Shown here: positions 48,401 to 59,900 of the stretch, piece by piece
Layout of the letters: each line of letters begins with the position of its first letter
Position numbering within the stretch: position 1 is the first letter of the stretch
Assembly: GCA_003194525.1 (NCBI GenBank)
Contig: NBIV01000105.1
Coordinates: forward strand, 62,001 to 126,000
Source: Gracilariopsis chorda
Lineage: Eukaryota; Rhodophyta; Florideophyceae; Gracilariales; Gracilariaceae
Direction of reading: 5' to 3'
DNA: 64,000 bases
Made by a program: the position numbers and the translations under genes
The notes under the pieces: model-generated
What the model was told of the DNA's origin: nothing
The model's database searches: none
Seen by the model: the letters and a program-made list of their open reading frames with translations, nothing else

Positions 48401-49690
48401 AGACGTGATGTGATGTACTTCCTCAAAGGATGTATACACTGCATTGTCTCTCGAACGGGCATGCGGTTCCCCCGTCCATTTGGAAGTGCCATCCATGATT
48501 CAAGACCCAATGAAGTTCTTCACTGCGATTTCCTTTTAATGGGAGAGAGCACGACGCAGCAGAAGTATATTCTAGTTATTCGTGATGCCCTTTCATCTTA
48601 TGTGTGGCTGTGGCCCTGCATAAAGGCAGACAGAACAGCAGTCGCTGAAGCACTGAGCAGGTGGATTGCTTCATTTGAGGGCTGGGACTGGTTACTATCT
48701 GATCAGGGTGCACACTTTATGAATCAGTTACTGCACCGGCTTTCTGAAGAGTTCCACTACTCGCATTTCTTTACGACGCCATACTGTCCTTGGAGCAATG
48801 AGTCGGTGGAGAGGGTTTGTCGAAAAGTGCTAAGAGACTGCAAAGCTCTTCTGTCGGAGTGGAAGATCAAGAAGAACGAATGGCCATGAGATGCAGAAAG
48901 TGTTCAGAGCGTACTGAATCATGCGCCTTTGAAGCGTCTTGGCATTCGCAGCAGTGACGAACCTCTCGTATACCACACACCGCTCGAAGGTTTTATTGGA
49001 TATGTTCCCGTGAGGCTACTTGTGAGGGCGTGGCCAGTCGAGCAGTTTGCTCACGCTACATGTCAGGATGAAATCCGCATGAGGCGGCTTATTAGCGTCG
49101 ATGAACTTCAAAAGACACTGTACGACATGCATAGAGATGTCGAGTCGACAGTGAGAAGAACCGAATAAGAAATGTCGAGCTTCATAACAAAAAGACCAAT
49201 ATACGCCGCAGCAAAATAGAGGTTGGCAGTTTTGTTTTGTTTAGAGAGGCACGATCACAAAGGACCCACAAGTTGCAGTTCATGTGGAAAGGCCCACGCC
49301 GTGTTGTTTCCAGCAAGTCAGATTGGGTTTTTGAAGTCGAAGACATCATTGTTCAAAAGAAAACAGTTGGTGCATGTATCCAGAATGATACTGTACCGTG
49401 CACACCTGGATGGCAAGAAAATTGATCCAGCATTGCTTCAGTATATGTTCAAGAACGAGACAGAGGTACAGACTGCTGACTCGCTGCGCGATATCTGCGA
49501 CAGACCCAATGGTATTGAGCTACTACTCCAGTGGGATTGTTTGCCCGATGAGGTAGACCGCACGTCGGAGCCACTGAGCAACATAGTAGAAGATCTACCT
49601 GGCGTATCACAGGACTTTCTTAAGACGACGAAAAAGAGAGAGCTCAAGAAGCGAGCTATCCGACTTTGCTTTCCTGAAGAAACAAACTAG
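45424..49690 (+). mobile_element. Ty3/gypsy fossil, gag to integrase
   Basis: The best preserved retroelement fossil of the window. Parts in order: end of gag (45430-45786); a CCHC-type zinc knuckle just after it (KCKGKRHYTRDC); aspartic protease at about 45960-46240; reverse transcriptase at about 46690-47290 (FRITVDLRPINS, FAIIDFVSGYWQVPLG, LWIDDFIIHAKD); RNase H at about 47540-47915 (DASEKYWSGVVTQV, VYTDHRNLMFA); integrase at about 47965-48890 with zinc-binding and catalytic core regions (a 308-codon open frame); and an integrase C-terminal region to 49690. No LTR is visible at either side, and the 5' side directly meets nitrite reductase sequence. It is broken, with a handful of interruptions, so younger than the other gypsy fossils here. 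Confidence 0.9.
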
Positions 49691-52690
49691 TATTGTTTCT
49701 GAGGCCACTGTGGCACGCACGAACTCGCTGTTGATTTCTGTCGGTTATCTTGAGCGCCGTGGAGCCAGTGCCCCCAAATTCTAATTAGAATGTTGGAAAT
49801 CTACAGCACTTTATTAAAGCCTGGGGGAAGAGAGGAGAGAGAAGAGCTCCTCATCGATCCATGGGCTTTGGGTGCTGCACGTCTGCGAACGAATCGCGCG
49901 AAGTCCCGCCAATCCGCATACATGGGAAGGTCGGGGAATGGGGCGACTAGCGAGCTAGCAGACGCATCAGATTGCTCTTTTTTTGGACGGCTGCGACCAC
50001 ACTACCGGTGAGAAATGCGATCGGAATGGGTGCGATTTCGGGCGCGGTACACTCGGTAGCATGGCTATAGAACTAATCCGTTCCATATCAGACATATGCT
50101 CCGGAGCCGGTAGTACGTGCATGGTAAGTGAGGGAGGCGCTCCAATTGCGGTGGGGGTAGCCCAGCCACTGGAGGAAGGACATAAGACTGCTGTGAGGGC
50201 ATCGACGCCATGGGTTGTTTCTGTGATTGCGGGTAATGTAACGGCATAGGATGGACAACAAAACCTGAAGGCAGGGTTACAAAACGGTTCACAGGCAGCT
50301 CGCGCGGAACAGGCTCGACGTGCAGCGCCGGCGCTAGTGGCACGTTGGGCGTCAAAGACGTGTCACACATATGCAGTTTGAAGGAATCATGAGGTGGAGG
50401 ATGCAAAGCCTTGACGTGTGAAACAGACAACACTGAGAATGACAGACATCTGAATCTGAATTTTTGAAGGGATGATATCGACGGCAGCTCGAATAGCTTT
50501 AAAATGGTGTTCTGCCTGTCCTAATGATAGCCAAGGATGTTGCAGAAGTATAATTGCTCCTCTGATGGGAACGGTCACAAACAGCACGAAACCGATATCT
50601 GGATACCACATGCAGTGCTCCGGTTGTTTGCGTCGTAGAAGCGAAACATCCTGGCAACACGTACGTCCTCTCTCTATGCTTGCGAAATTGAGATAACAAT
50701 ACCAGTACGAAGCCATGAAAAACACATGTTTCCGGTTGAATAGGCTGCGATAATAATGTTCACCACGGAAACAGTCGCATCCGGAACAGCTAAACAACGT
50801 GACATTGTACAGAATCCTGTGAGGCATTTCTCTAGCTACAATGCCCCCGGAGGCGGTGTGGGGCACTGAAATAGACGAAAGGGTTCTGTTCACGATGCAT
50901 GTCGCCATAACTCGGCACAATGATGCTCAACAAGAACGAGCGATCCTTAGCAAAACAGTGAGAACCCCGATACGAGGACTAGAAAAACAAGGCGCCGAAC
51001 AGCGTGACGGGTGAAGGTACGAAGATAAGAGAGTTTGACCTGCAGCGGGTCGATACGGGCGATGAAATGTCACACGACGTCTTGCGGGGTGGGCCACCCT
51101 TTTAAGAGGCGCTCTGTGATGGACAAGCACGCTGCAGTATCAGCGCGTACGTGCACGCGCTTGAGCGCTCATACAGACTGGACGCGAAACTGAAATCGTA
51201 CAAAGCTAAAGCCTACTTGCGAACTAGCGGCTTACACAACCGTCATGGAACCAGGGGTGCTTAGCACAATCGTTTGAACGTAGAGTACTGCAGGGTCGGT
51301 AGTGGTGGTCACGGGACTGAGGCTTGGGTGGTGCAATTTTTCGGAAGCGCCCTGTTTTTTAACATGCGGTCGGGAGTGGTTTTCCCAAACGTGTGGTTAC
51401 GAACCTGTTGGTGAACATGGTAGCCTACAACTACAATACCGGTTTCGTCCCCCCCAATTTTCACGTTCCCTATCTTGAACTCCGTAAGACAGCTTTTTGC
51501 AAAGGTTTTATCTAACAGCAAATCCAGTTATAATTCTAGAACGAATTACAACATGAAAGAAGTGCGATACTAACCATTTGTTATTGTGGGCGCACTATCT
51601 ACTTATGAGAAACATGCGTGTAAAAGTGTACGGTACGTTCGAATCGTGTTCCGAAATCATACAAACCAATAGATGGTGTAAGTTTCGGCAAGTGTGCTAC
51701 TGCACACTGTATTTCACTCTGCAGATCTTCTACTCGTGTACAGTACCGTCACAACGACAGCCCCATATTTCATCTCTTCCTTCAATGATGTGAAAAACCA
51801 ACACGCAAAAGCTGGTCATTTTCATAGACAAGTCTTGCTCCTTTTTCGTGCACAAACAAGATGGCGCTACTCTCCTCATGACGCGCGAGTGCTAATCGCA
51901 GCAAGCCATATACCGCGTTTGTATACGTACCTTTTATTGCGAGTCAAGCTAGTGCAGACAGACGTTTGCAATGGTGTTGTCATGAGGTTCATCAAACCTT
52001 CCAACTCCATCACCATTCCTATGCATGATGAAATTGTCGCATTGACCTTTTCTCGCTCGGATTGTATGGAAGCCTTTCAGTCGCGGACTACAGCACTTTG
52101 GATTTTTGCGCGTTACAAAATTGCTATGGTTACTTGTTCTATGGTCTATCGCTGCTCCGCCTAGCGTACACGGCTGTTTGCCGTCATTCTTGGGAAAATT
52201 GCCTTCTTATGTGGGGGCAAAGAAGTTCTTCACTTCTTGCCGCTTGCAACGCCCCGAAAAGCTGGAGCGACTATTTAGTTACCTCCGTCTGTACACAGTC
52301 GTCATCAGGAGCGCAATAATGATGCTAAGTCCGAGAGCGACTTTACAACGTCGCAGCAACCACTGTCCGAAGTGCCGAGCTTGAATCAAAGTGTGGAGGT
52401 GTGCTTCGACCATCATATCTGCACGTTTGTGCTGCAATTGGAGCATCATGAAGCCTGTAAGCTGGCTAAACGTGTTTCGGAACCCTATTTAGAACTTAGA
52501 AGGCGTGCCTCATGAAGATGTACCGGATGTGGTGACAACGAGATGGTTATAGAAAGGTTCTGAGTATCACCGCGTATGAATACATAAAACCTGCCATATA
52601 CTACGGAATTGAACAAGTTTTATATAATAACGTAGAGCACTTCAAACGTCGGCTGCGCACTTTATCAACTTTTTCAGCTTCTTATTCTAG
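49691..52690. other. No family recognised
   Basis: The minus strand has a 177-codon open frame at 50920-50387 with two hydrophobic stretches, and an overlapping 122-codon Pro-rich frame at 50433-50065. The plus strand has 156 codons at 51694-52164. None matches a family I know. If CACTA copy 2 has the layout of copy 1, this stretch would be its captured-sequence side, but neither a CCCTAG terminus nor GTACGCC clusters are visible. Confidence 0.35.
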
Positions 52691-54838
52691 CGTGGCGATG
52701 TTATCGTCAATTTCATGTTCGACGACTGTTCCAGTGAAGACTGCATATGTGCTACATGCAATATGCGCAGTTTATGGCGCTCGCAGTACTACGAGATCGA
52801 CCTTCATTGCAGGTCTATTGTTTCTCGACTTTCTTCGGGGACCGACAGACGCGTCGTACACAATGATAATCATGTTGTGGCACCCACTGAATGTGCTTCA
52901 GAGCGCTCGACACGCATTTGAAAGTACAAATGAACTTCCTTTCACCATGAGCGTATCCTAAGACTCGTTGGCCACAAAGATTAGGCACGGCCTTTTTACA
53001 CACGTTAAATCTGTGAGCGAGTTTCCCTGGCATTTTGCAGCTTACTAAGTTGCAATTTCGATCACAGCTGCGATTCTTTTTCTCCAAAGATTAATCCAGT
53101 GCCATGCGATCCATATCTGAAGTACGACCTTCCTGCGAAACAACTTCGTCCATACTCTCGAAACGAGCTTCCAGACGTTGCTTCTTGTGACCCTGAGTCT
53201 CTCTATGCATACCATCAGAACGTTCAAGCAAAACAGGCTTCTTACATTTTGCGAGCAAGGTGCTTTCCTTTCGTCAACAGAATGTTATTTCTCTTCTTGC
53301 TTCCAATAGCCTGGACTTCTTCGTCACTAAATTCTTGGGATGATGCAAAATCTACGCGATGGAGCAGAGTTCTTCTATTCCCAAGTCTTTTGGATGGTTT
53401 CTTGTACGAAATGGAGGACACTTTATACTTCATCTTTAGAGCCGGTTCCATGTCAACATCAGAGTCATGAGACTTTTGAAAGCGTCCACCCACATTGTGG
53501 GCTCCATCAAAACGTTGAAGTAGAACTCTTTTCTATCCTTTGCCAATTTGCTGCCTGGATTTCATCTTTGGCACAGAAGAACGGATCGGATATTTATTTG
53601 AGTGAATGTCATCGTCATCAGATTCTTCAGATAGTTCAACATCTGAATGAAGTCTTACCTATCTCTTCTTCTCACGGGTTACACAGTTTTTGGCTCTTGC
53701 GATGGCTGGAGCATATGTGTGTGTGATGAACACCGGTTGAATATCATCATCATCAACATATTTGGCCGCTCCGTTTTCCTCAAGGTGTTCGACCTTTTTT
53801 TTGCTTCGTAATACGCGGTACGTTTTGCTCTTGTCTCTGAGGTCACCCTCATCCGAACTGGAGAAGCTAAGGTCACTATCATCTTCAGAACTATAAATTT
53901 TCTTAGAGTTTCTGTCATTCCTCCACCTGGTTTCTTCGCTTATCTTTCGGTTTTTCCTGATTCCAGAACTTTTGTTGCAACGAGAGCAAGGCATAGACGC
54001 ACTTGGCCCTATACCTCTTGGAGTACGGTCAAAGGAAAGCTGATTTTCAACTCTCTGGGCTTCAAAGTGCTGCTGCATTGCTGACATAACTTCTTGTCCA
54101 TTTCTTGGAAGATGAGCAAGCTGTGTCTTTTCCATCATTTTTTGCATTTCTTGCTGTTTCTATGTGCGATCTCATTGCGAAGCTTCTGGAAAATTGATTT
54201 CATCGCACTCTGGTCACCTCCGTGTACATAAGGAGTTTGTGCTTTTCGTTGCTATCGCGAATCAATCCATTCACAGCCTTCTGAAACAAGTTCTGGCCTG
54301 CAGCTTGTTTGATGGAACAAAAACGTCTTCTGCTAACATGCTGTGCAAATACATTGCAAGATCGCAGCAAGCGACCCACAGTGCCAAGGACAGCAACACA
54401 GTACTTGCCGGTACTCTTGAAAGGAAACTCCGCACGGTATTGATCTTCATTATCTCGAAGGCTTTCGTTATGAATCTCGATTTTCTTCTTGATTTCGCTG
54501 CCGAAGCTCTAGTTTTTTGCAAATGTTTGGGAACTAGGGGCCGGGAAAACCACTTTGTTTTCTATCACTACCATGTTGCGCACTGATAGTTGAGATTGCG
54601 AATGTTGTCTGCTTCGTGAGCATGTCAGCAGCTGAGCACTTCGATGCGATGGAGAGGAAGACGACGTGTATGGGTAAGAGGTTGACGAAATGAACCTGGT
54701 CTCGCAACGGTTTGAAACACAACACAAGCAATGAAACGAAAAATTACGAGCTGAGCGAGATTGGAGGCGATTCCCGTTCCTTAGCAGGAAATCATGACTT
54801 GACACCATCTTGATAAGTTTCGGGTGACTGTCAGTCAA
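52690..54838 (-). pseudogene. Second gene of CACTA copy 2, unknown protein
   Basis: Homologue of the plus-strand gene at 27750-29640. In order on the minus strand: VIENKVVFPAPSS (54570 area); a GKY-VAVLGTVGRLL block (about 54400, antisense of an open plus frame); an acidic Ser-rich middle at 54147-53659 (SSEDDSDLSFSSSDEGD); and a Cys-containing end at 53087-52815 (RFNVCKKAVPNLCG, KFICTFKCVSSALKH). The Cys-rich end matches copy 1 near 29340-29450 base by base. No known domain is recognised; a nuclear DNA-binding partner of the transposase is a guess from context. Several frame changes and stops disable it. The upstream part from 54838 is weakly supported. Confidence 0.6.
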
Positions 54839-54995
54839 ATTTACTTTCGCAAATTCTGAAGGGAGAGCACTTGAAGAGATACGAAGTGTACTGCTTCAAA
54901 GAAAAATTCTTTTTTGTGACCTCCGTGATCTTGAAAATCTCAACACCCCACTCTTAATTATTTACACATGTATGAGGGGTGGGTTGTTGATTGAC

Positions 54996-55073
54996 GGGAG
55001 GCGTTGCGCCACAAATTCGATTTGCACGCCCCCTTTTGCGCATGCAAAACGCCCACTTCGCGCAACGCCTCCC
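54996..55073. repeat. 5' subterminal inverted repeat of Helitron 1
   Basis: GGGAGGCGTTGCGC (54996-55009) and its exact complement (55060-55073) enclose a 50-bp loop. Diverged versions occur in Helitrons 2 and 3, so this is a family feature. Confidence 0.85.
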
Positions 55074-55363
55074 TACCATTAAAAACATTCAGCAGCAGCA
55101 GCAGCAGCAAAGCTTGCTGCTTACTGGCTGGCACTCCCATAATGACTGCAGTGCCAGCCACTTACACAAAGCAACGCGTCGCGCTTTCTCATTATTGGTT
55201 GGCACTGCAGTCAATGTAGGCACCTAAACACAAACCCCTACTGCTCCACATACTCTAGGTGCCGCGGCGCCCCGTGGTTCTACCAGTGCTATTGCGAGTG
55301 CAAGCAAGCAAAGTGCTCGGAGAGCCCCCGAACGCTACAAATACACAAAGCTACAAAAACAAC

Positions 55364-55380
55364 GCGGCGCGCAGCGCCGC
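55364..55380. repeat. 3' hairpin of Helitron 1
   Basis: Perfect 7-bp stem GCGGCGC/GCGCCGC with a GCA loop, 28 bp before the element's 3' end. Helitrons typically carry such a hairpin as a termination signal for rolling-circle transposition. Confidence 0.85.
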
Positions 55381-55408
55381 CCACGGCCGAAGCCCATTTC
55401 CACTTGTC

Positions 55409-55871
55409 TCTCCACTATATGTATCTATACGCGTATAAGGTGGGTGTTCTTGATTGAATGGAGGCGTTGCGCCACAAAATCCTCTTGCGCGCCCCCGTTT
55501 GCGCATCCAAAACGCCCATTTGGCGCAACGTCCTCCTACCATTTAAAACATTTACCAGCAGCAGCACCACCAAAGCTTGCTGTTTACTGGCTGGCACTCC
55601 CATAATTACTGCAGTGCCAGCCACTTACACAAAGCAACGTGTCCCGCTTTCTCATCATTGGCTGTCACTGCAGTCAATGTAGGCACCTAAACACAAACCC
55701 CTACGGCTCCACATACTCTAGGTGCCGCGGCGCCCGGTGGTTCTACGAGCGCTATTCGAGCGCAAGCCAGCAAAGTGCTCGGAGAGCCTCCAAACGCTTC
55801 TAAATACACAAAGGTACAAAAACAACGCGGTGAGCAGCGCCGCCCACGGCCAAAGGCCCTTTCCACTTGTC
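55409..55871 (+). mobile_element. Non-autonomous Helitron 2 (463 bp), directly abutting
   Basis: Second copy of the same short element, head-to-tail with the first and with no bases between. Shared internal blocks include TACTGGCTGGCACTCCCATA, GTCAATGTAGGCACCTAAAC and CATACTCTAGGTGCCGCGGC. Its 5' start is more diverged (TCTCCACTATATG) and one stem side of its 3' hairpin is altered (55827-55843). No coding capacity. Confidence 0.8.
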
Positions 55872-56900
55872 TCAACACCCCCCGTACTATAATGATTTAC
55901 ACATATATTTTAGGGGGATGTTGTTGATAGACGGGTGGCGTTGCGCCAGTAAACAATCGTGCACGCCCCCGTACGCGCGTGCCAAAACATCTCTTGGCGC
56001 ATCGCCTCCCTTCCATTCACCAAATTCAGCAGCAGCAGCAGCAAAGCGTACAGCTTATTGGCTGCTGCTGCAAGCTGACGCATGTTGACTGCTTCTGATG
56101 CTGGGTGGCTGGCACTACACTAAATGACTGCAGTGCCAACCACTCAGCACCAGCAGCTGGCTTGCCCGACAGGCGGCTGGTATGTTGTACTGCGCCAGTG
56201 CAGAACAATTGGCAGAGCATATATACTGCACTGGCGCAGTGCAAAAAGCATCTCTCTTGCTGACCTTAACCACTATTTTGAATCCCATTCAGGCTTGGAC
56301 AATAGTGCAGTGTCGTAACATTTTGCTACTTTGGGCACTGTTGCTGGCCTGGGACCTAGGCAAGGCCGAGCTCGTGTGCAGTTCACAAGAAGAGTAACCC
56401 ACTAAGTACCACGGATCTGAGAAAGGTCAGGTGCTCATCTGTGGTATACTGGTCGTTTGACGGCGATCAGGAAGTCTGAGGGTTTCCCAGACCTAATACC
56501 AGCTTGCCGTGCAGGGTCTGGGGCGGCCGCCGTGTCGTATCTCTTGGGGCCGGAAAGCACACTTTGGTGTGTGAGTAAAGGCAGGCCAATCCTTACAACC
56601 GGACGCGGGTTAAACATCAAACGGCTTGAAAACCGGCTGGGCACACTCCGCCCGTCATAATCCAACAGGAGTGTATCGAGAGCCCATGTGCTGCGCACGA
56701 CTGCATCGGGTAAAAATAAGCCTTGAACCATTTTTTTTATTGCTCATGCGACTCGGCCCGGTGTGTGCAAAGGAACAAACTGCAACCAGTTTTTTCACTT
56801 TCAACTTTTTTGTTAGATTGGAAATTATTCTAGGACCCTGCCAAACTTTGTTAACGGTTTGAAAACTTTTATTTGATTGTTTCTTTTTTCTGATATAAAA

Positions 56901-59900
56901 ATGACGCGAGGAAGTCCACATCCAAATTCTAGTGGGGCTAGACTGAACTCTAGAGGAGCCAGAGCGAATTCGGGAGGTGCTAGAGCGAATTCGGGAGGTG
57001 TCAGAGCGAATTCCGGAGGGGCCAGGGTGAACTCAGGCGGAGCATGGCCAGGAGCTGGATGACCTCGACGACTGCCAGTTCCTCCCGCTCCAGGTGAGAT
57101 TCCGGTAAATGAGAGCGGATTGCATGTGGAAGGACCCTTTGTTCTGCCCGTGGAAGACGACGAAATTACTACTGCACCCACGTGCGTCGCTGGGGCAAGT
57201 CGTTCTAGGCCCACATCACGACAAACTTCATCTCCTATGCCTCCATCTCTCCCACCAATGCCGGCGCCTGCTTTTAATGATGAGGGAAACACAACAGTGG
57301 TGACAGATGCGCGTCCTCTGCCGCACGTTCAAGAAGAAGTACAGATACCCGTTCCGATGGAAGTGAAGGAGGGCGAGATCAATCCTGCTCCCTCACAGCC
57401 GCCGCAGCAGCCTTCTCTGCCGCCAGTTGAAGATGAAAAACAGATGCCCATTACGATGGAAGTGGAAGAGGATAAGATCACTCCCGCCCTCTCAAAGCCG
57501 CCAAAGCAACCTGCTCTACCACAAGAAGAAGAACAAGGAGAGCAGCTGTCAGTTCCCATGGAAGTTGAAGAAGATGAGATCACCCCTGCTCCCTTCCACC
57601 AGCCACAGTAGCTATTGCAGCAGCCACAGCACCCATAGCAGCAGCTTGATACGAAGATCATGCAGTGTGCTGGACGTCTGGATCGAGGACTGTATCGCGT
57701 GTAATGTTCGTGGGATACCGTGGCAGATGAAACTTGCAATGATCCCGCCATCCGTCCAAGCGTCCCAGAGTTCGAGACGCTTTCCACTGCGGGTCAAAGG
57801 CGATGCGCAAGATGCAGCGAGCACGCACACACGCTCTCATCCTACCCGTACCCAGACTGGACATTGCGAATTCATAACTGCAAGTACTGCGGATGCGTTT
57901 TGCTTGGCAAAGAGACCAATGGAGTGTGCTGTGGAATGAAAAGAATGTCAGGATGGGGCGTCACGTTCTGCGGAAGACATAGCAATGAGTTGGTTCGCAG
58001 TTTTTATAGCCTGAGAGCCTTACACAGCCATTTCCTCAACTTTAATACGCTCTTCGCGACGACGCAAGCGTTCATGGACATGTCATATGTGACGGGAGGC
58101 GGTCCCTCGTTTCTCACACTTGAGGGCAACGCGGCTCTCGCTTTGTACATGCAGAACTAGAACAAAACGCGCTACAGCTTTCTGTGGGGTACTGGTCCGC
58201 CTTCCTTGGATCCATCTCACTATACGCGTGCCAATCTGCGTGCGTTCATTCAGGACATCAACGTAATGGACATCGTACCCAAGTTGTACTATGTGATCAA
58301 GCCCAAGCCAGACGTGGTGCGCAAACGTTACCGATCCATGCTTAACACGCAACAGCAACAACAACAACAAATGCGCAGACCGCCGCGGATATCAGCGTGC
58401 AAGCAGCAGAAAAAGAAGTAGTCGTACGTGGATACGAAAGAACTCGAAGTGCTACAGTCAGTGCTCCTCGTCCAAGTGCTGGTACGCTCCCTGAAGATGT
58501 TCCTGATGTGGGGCCAACCATGATGAGAACGCTCGTGGTTGATCCGACTGGCCTGTACCGAGTGTAGTTTCAGGTACCGCGCTCGGTGGAAGGAACCGTA
58601 ACCGAAGAGCACGATGCAGTGACTAGTGCTGCTGCTGCTGGAGCAGGGGCGAATGCGAATGCCCCAAACAATGTGCAAGTGCGGTACCGACTTCTAAAAC
58701 CGGCATCCAAACTAGCAGAGAAAGGCAGTTTCCCTCTTCTCTACCCGTACGGGGATCAGCACGAAGCGTTTGACATTGGCCTGCTTCTGGATGCAAGGAA
58801 CTCTACACAGCAAAGCTCAGGTCTCAGCGTCAAAGAGTGGAAGCTAAGAAAGCTCACCTGGGCTGAGAACGCAAAGCGACGTTTGTACTCAGACAACATC
58901 CTCCTAAACAGTGGACCGTTGATGCAGATGTGGATGCTCTGCGCGCATACAAACATTGAGGACATGCAACTACGTGTCCTGGAGAGAGAAAAACTGGCAC
59001 GTATTGTACAAGAGCAAGAGATCCAGCACGCACAACAGCAATCAGGTCATGTGTCACCATCACAGTTCGCACAAATGGGACGCATATTTCTGCCCGATGA
59101 CTTGGCCAACTCACCAGCGTACTGGAAGAACAAGCGCATGGATGTACAAGCGATCGTAGCGCGGAGAGGACAGCCTTCTCTGTTCATAACAATCACCATG
59201 AACATCTGGCGTGCGGACATCCAGCGACTTGGGATGGACACCACTAATCGTGGCGCATGTACGGCACAGAGTAACGGCCTTCGACCGTTTGACGGATCGG
59301 ATCTGATTGCAAGGGTGTACAACCAGTACGCAAATGACATCATGAAGGACTTGGAGAAGAACGCGGAGCACATCTTTGGAATGAAGTGTCTCGGGCTTGC
59401 ATCAAAGCTGAAGTTTCAAGAGCGCAATGTGCCTCATCACCAAATGCTCGTGTGTCTCGAAGGAAAAGTGATTGAAGATGTTTATGTGATCGACGAGCTG
59501 ATTCGTGCAAAATGTCCCCTTCCAGGCGAGGACGACGGGTTGCGTGACCTCATTCATCTCATGCGCAGGCACCGCCACTCCCCCTATTGCCGGAATCGGG
59601 CTGGGCGGTGCAAGTTTGGATACGACAGCAACATGATCGTGCCGGAGAGGTACATTGAAGAAGGCACGAATCGCGTGATCTACCGCAGAAGAAAGCAACA
59701 AGACCTCACAATTGTGCAGTACAACCCAACTCTGACCAAGAAGTACCGCTCTCATATCAACGTAGAACCCACGCAAGGAGGGGGCGCAGTGGCTTATCTG
59801 ATGAAGTACGCGTTCAAGCAGCCCAACGCTCAGGAGGTGGTGCTCAATTTGAGTAGAGCTATTGAGACTGGCACACAGAACGAGCCGCAACAAGAGCCAC

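Larger units (their letters stand above)
54940..55408 (+). mobile_element. Non-autonomous Helitron 1 (469 bp)
   Basis: Starts TCAACACCCC, followed 30 bp later by the pairing block GGGGTGGGTTGTTGA. A perfect 14-bp inverted repeat, GGGAGGCGTTGCGC, lies at 54996-55009 against 55060-55073. Near the 3' end is the hairpin GCGGCGC-GCA-GCGCCGC (55364-55380), and the element closes with CCACTTGTC. It aligns throughout with Helitron 2 and at both ends with Helitron 3. It has no coding capacity and contains a short CAG run at about 55091. End positions are uncertain by 2 bp because TC is repeated at the junctions. Confidence 0.8.

Noticed and set aside
47963-48889. 308-codon plus-strand open frame as a possible intact host gene
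   Set aside because: It is the integrase of the Ty3/gypsy fossil, shown by its zinc-binding and core motifs and by its RNase H neighbour.
49691-52690. Left terminus of CACTA copy 2 or the missing 3' half of nitrite reductase
   Set aside because: I searched for CCCTAG ends, GTACGCC clusters and nitrite reductase C-terminal motifs and found none that hold up.
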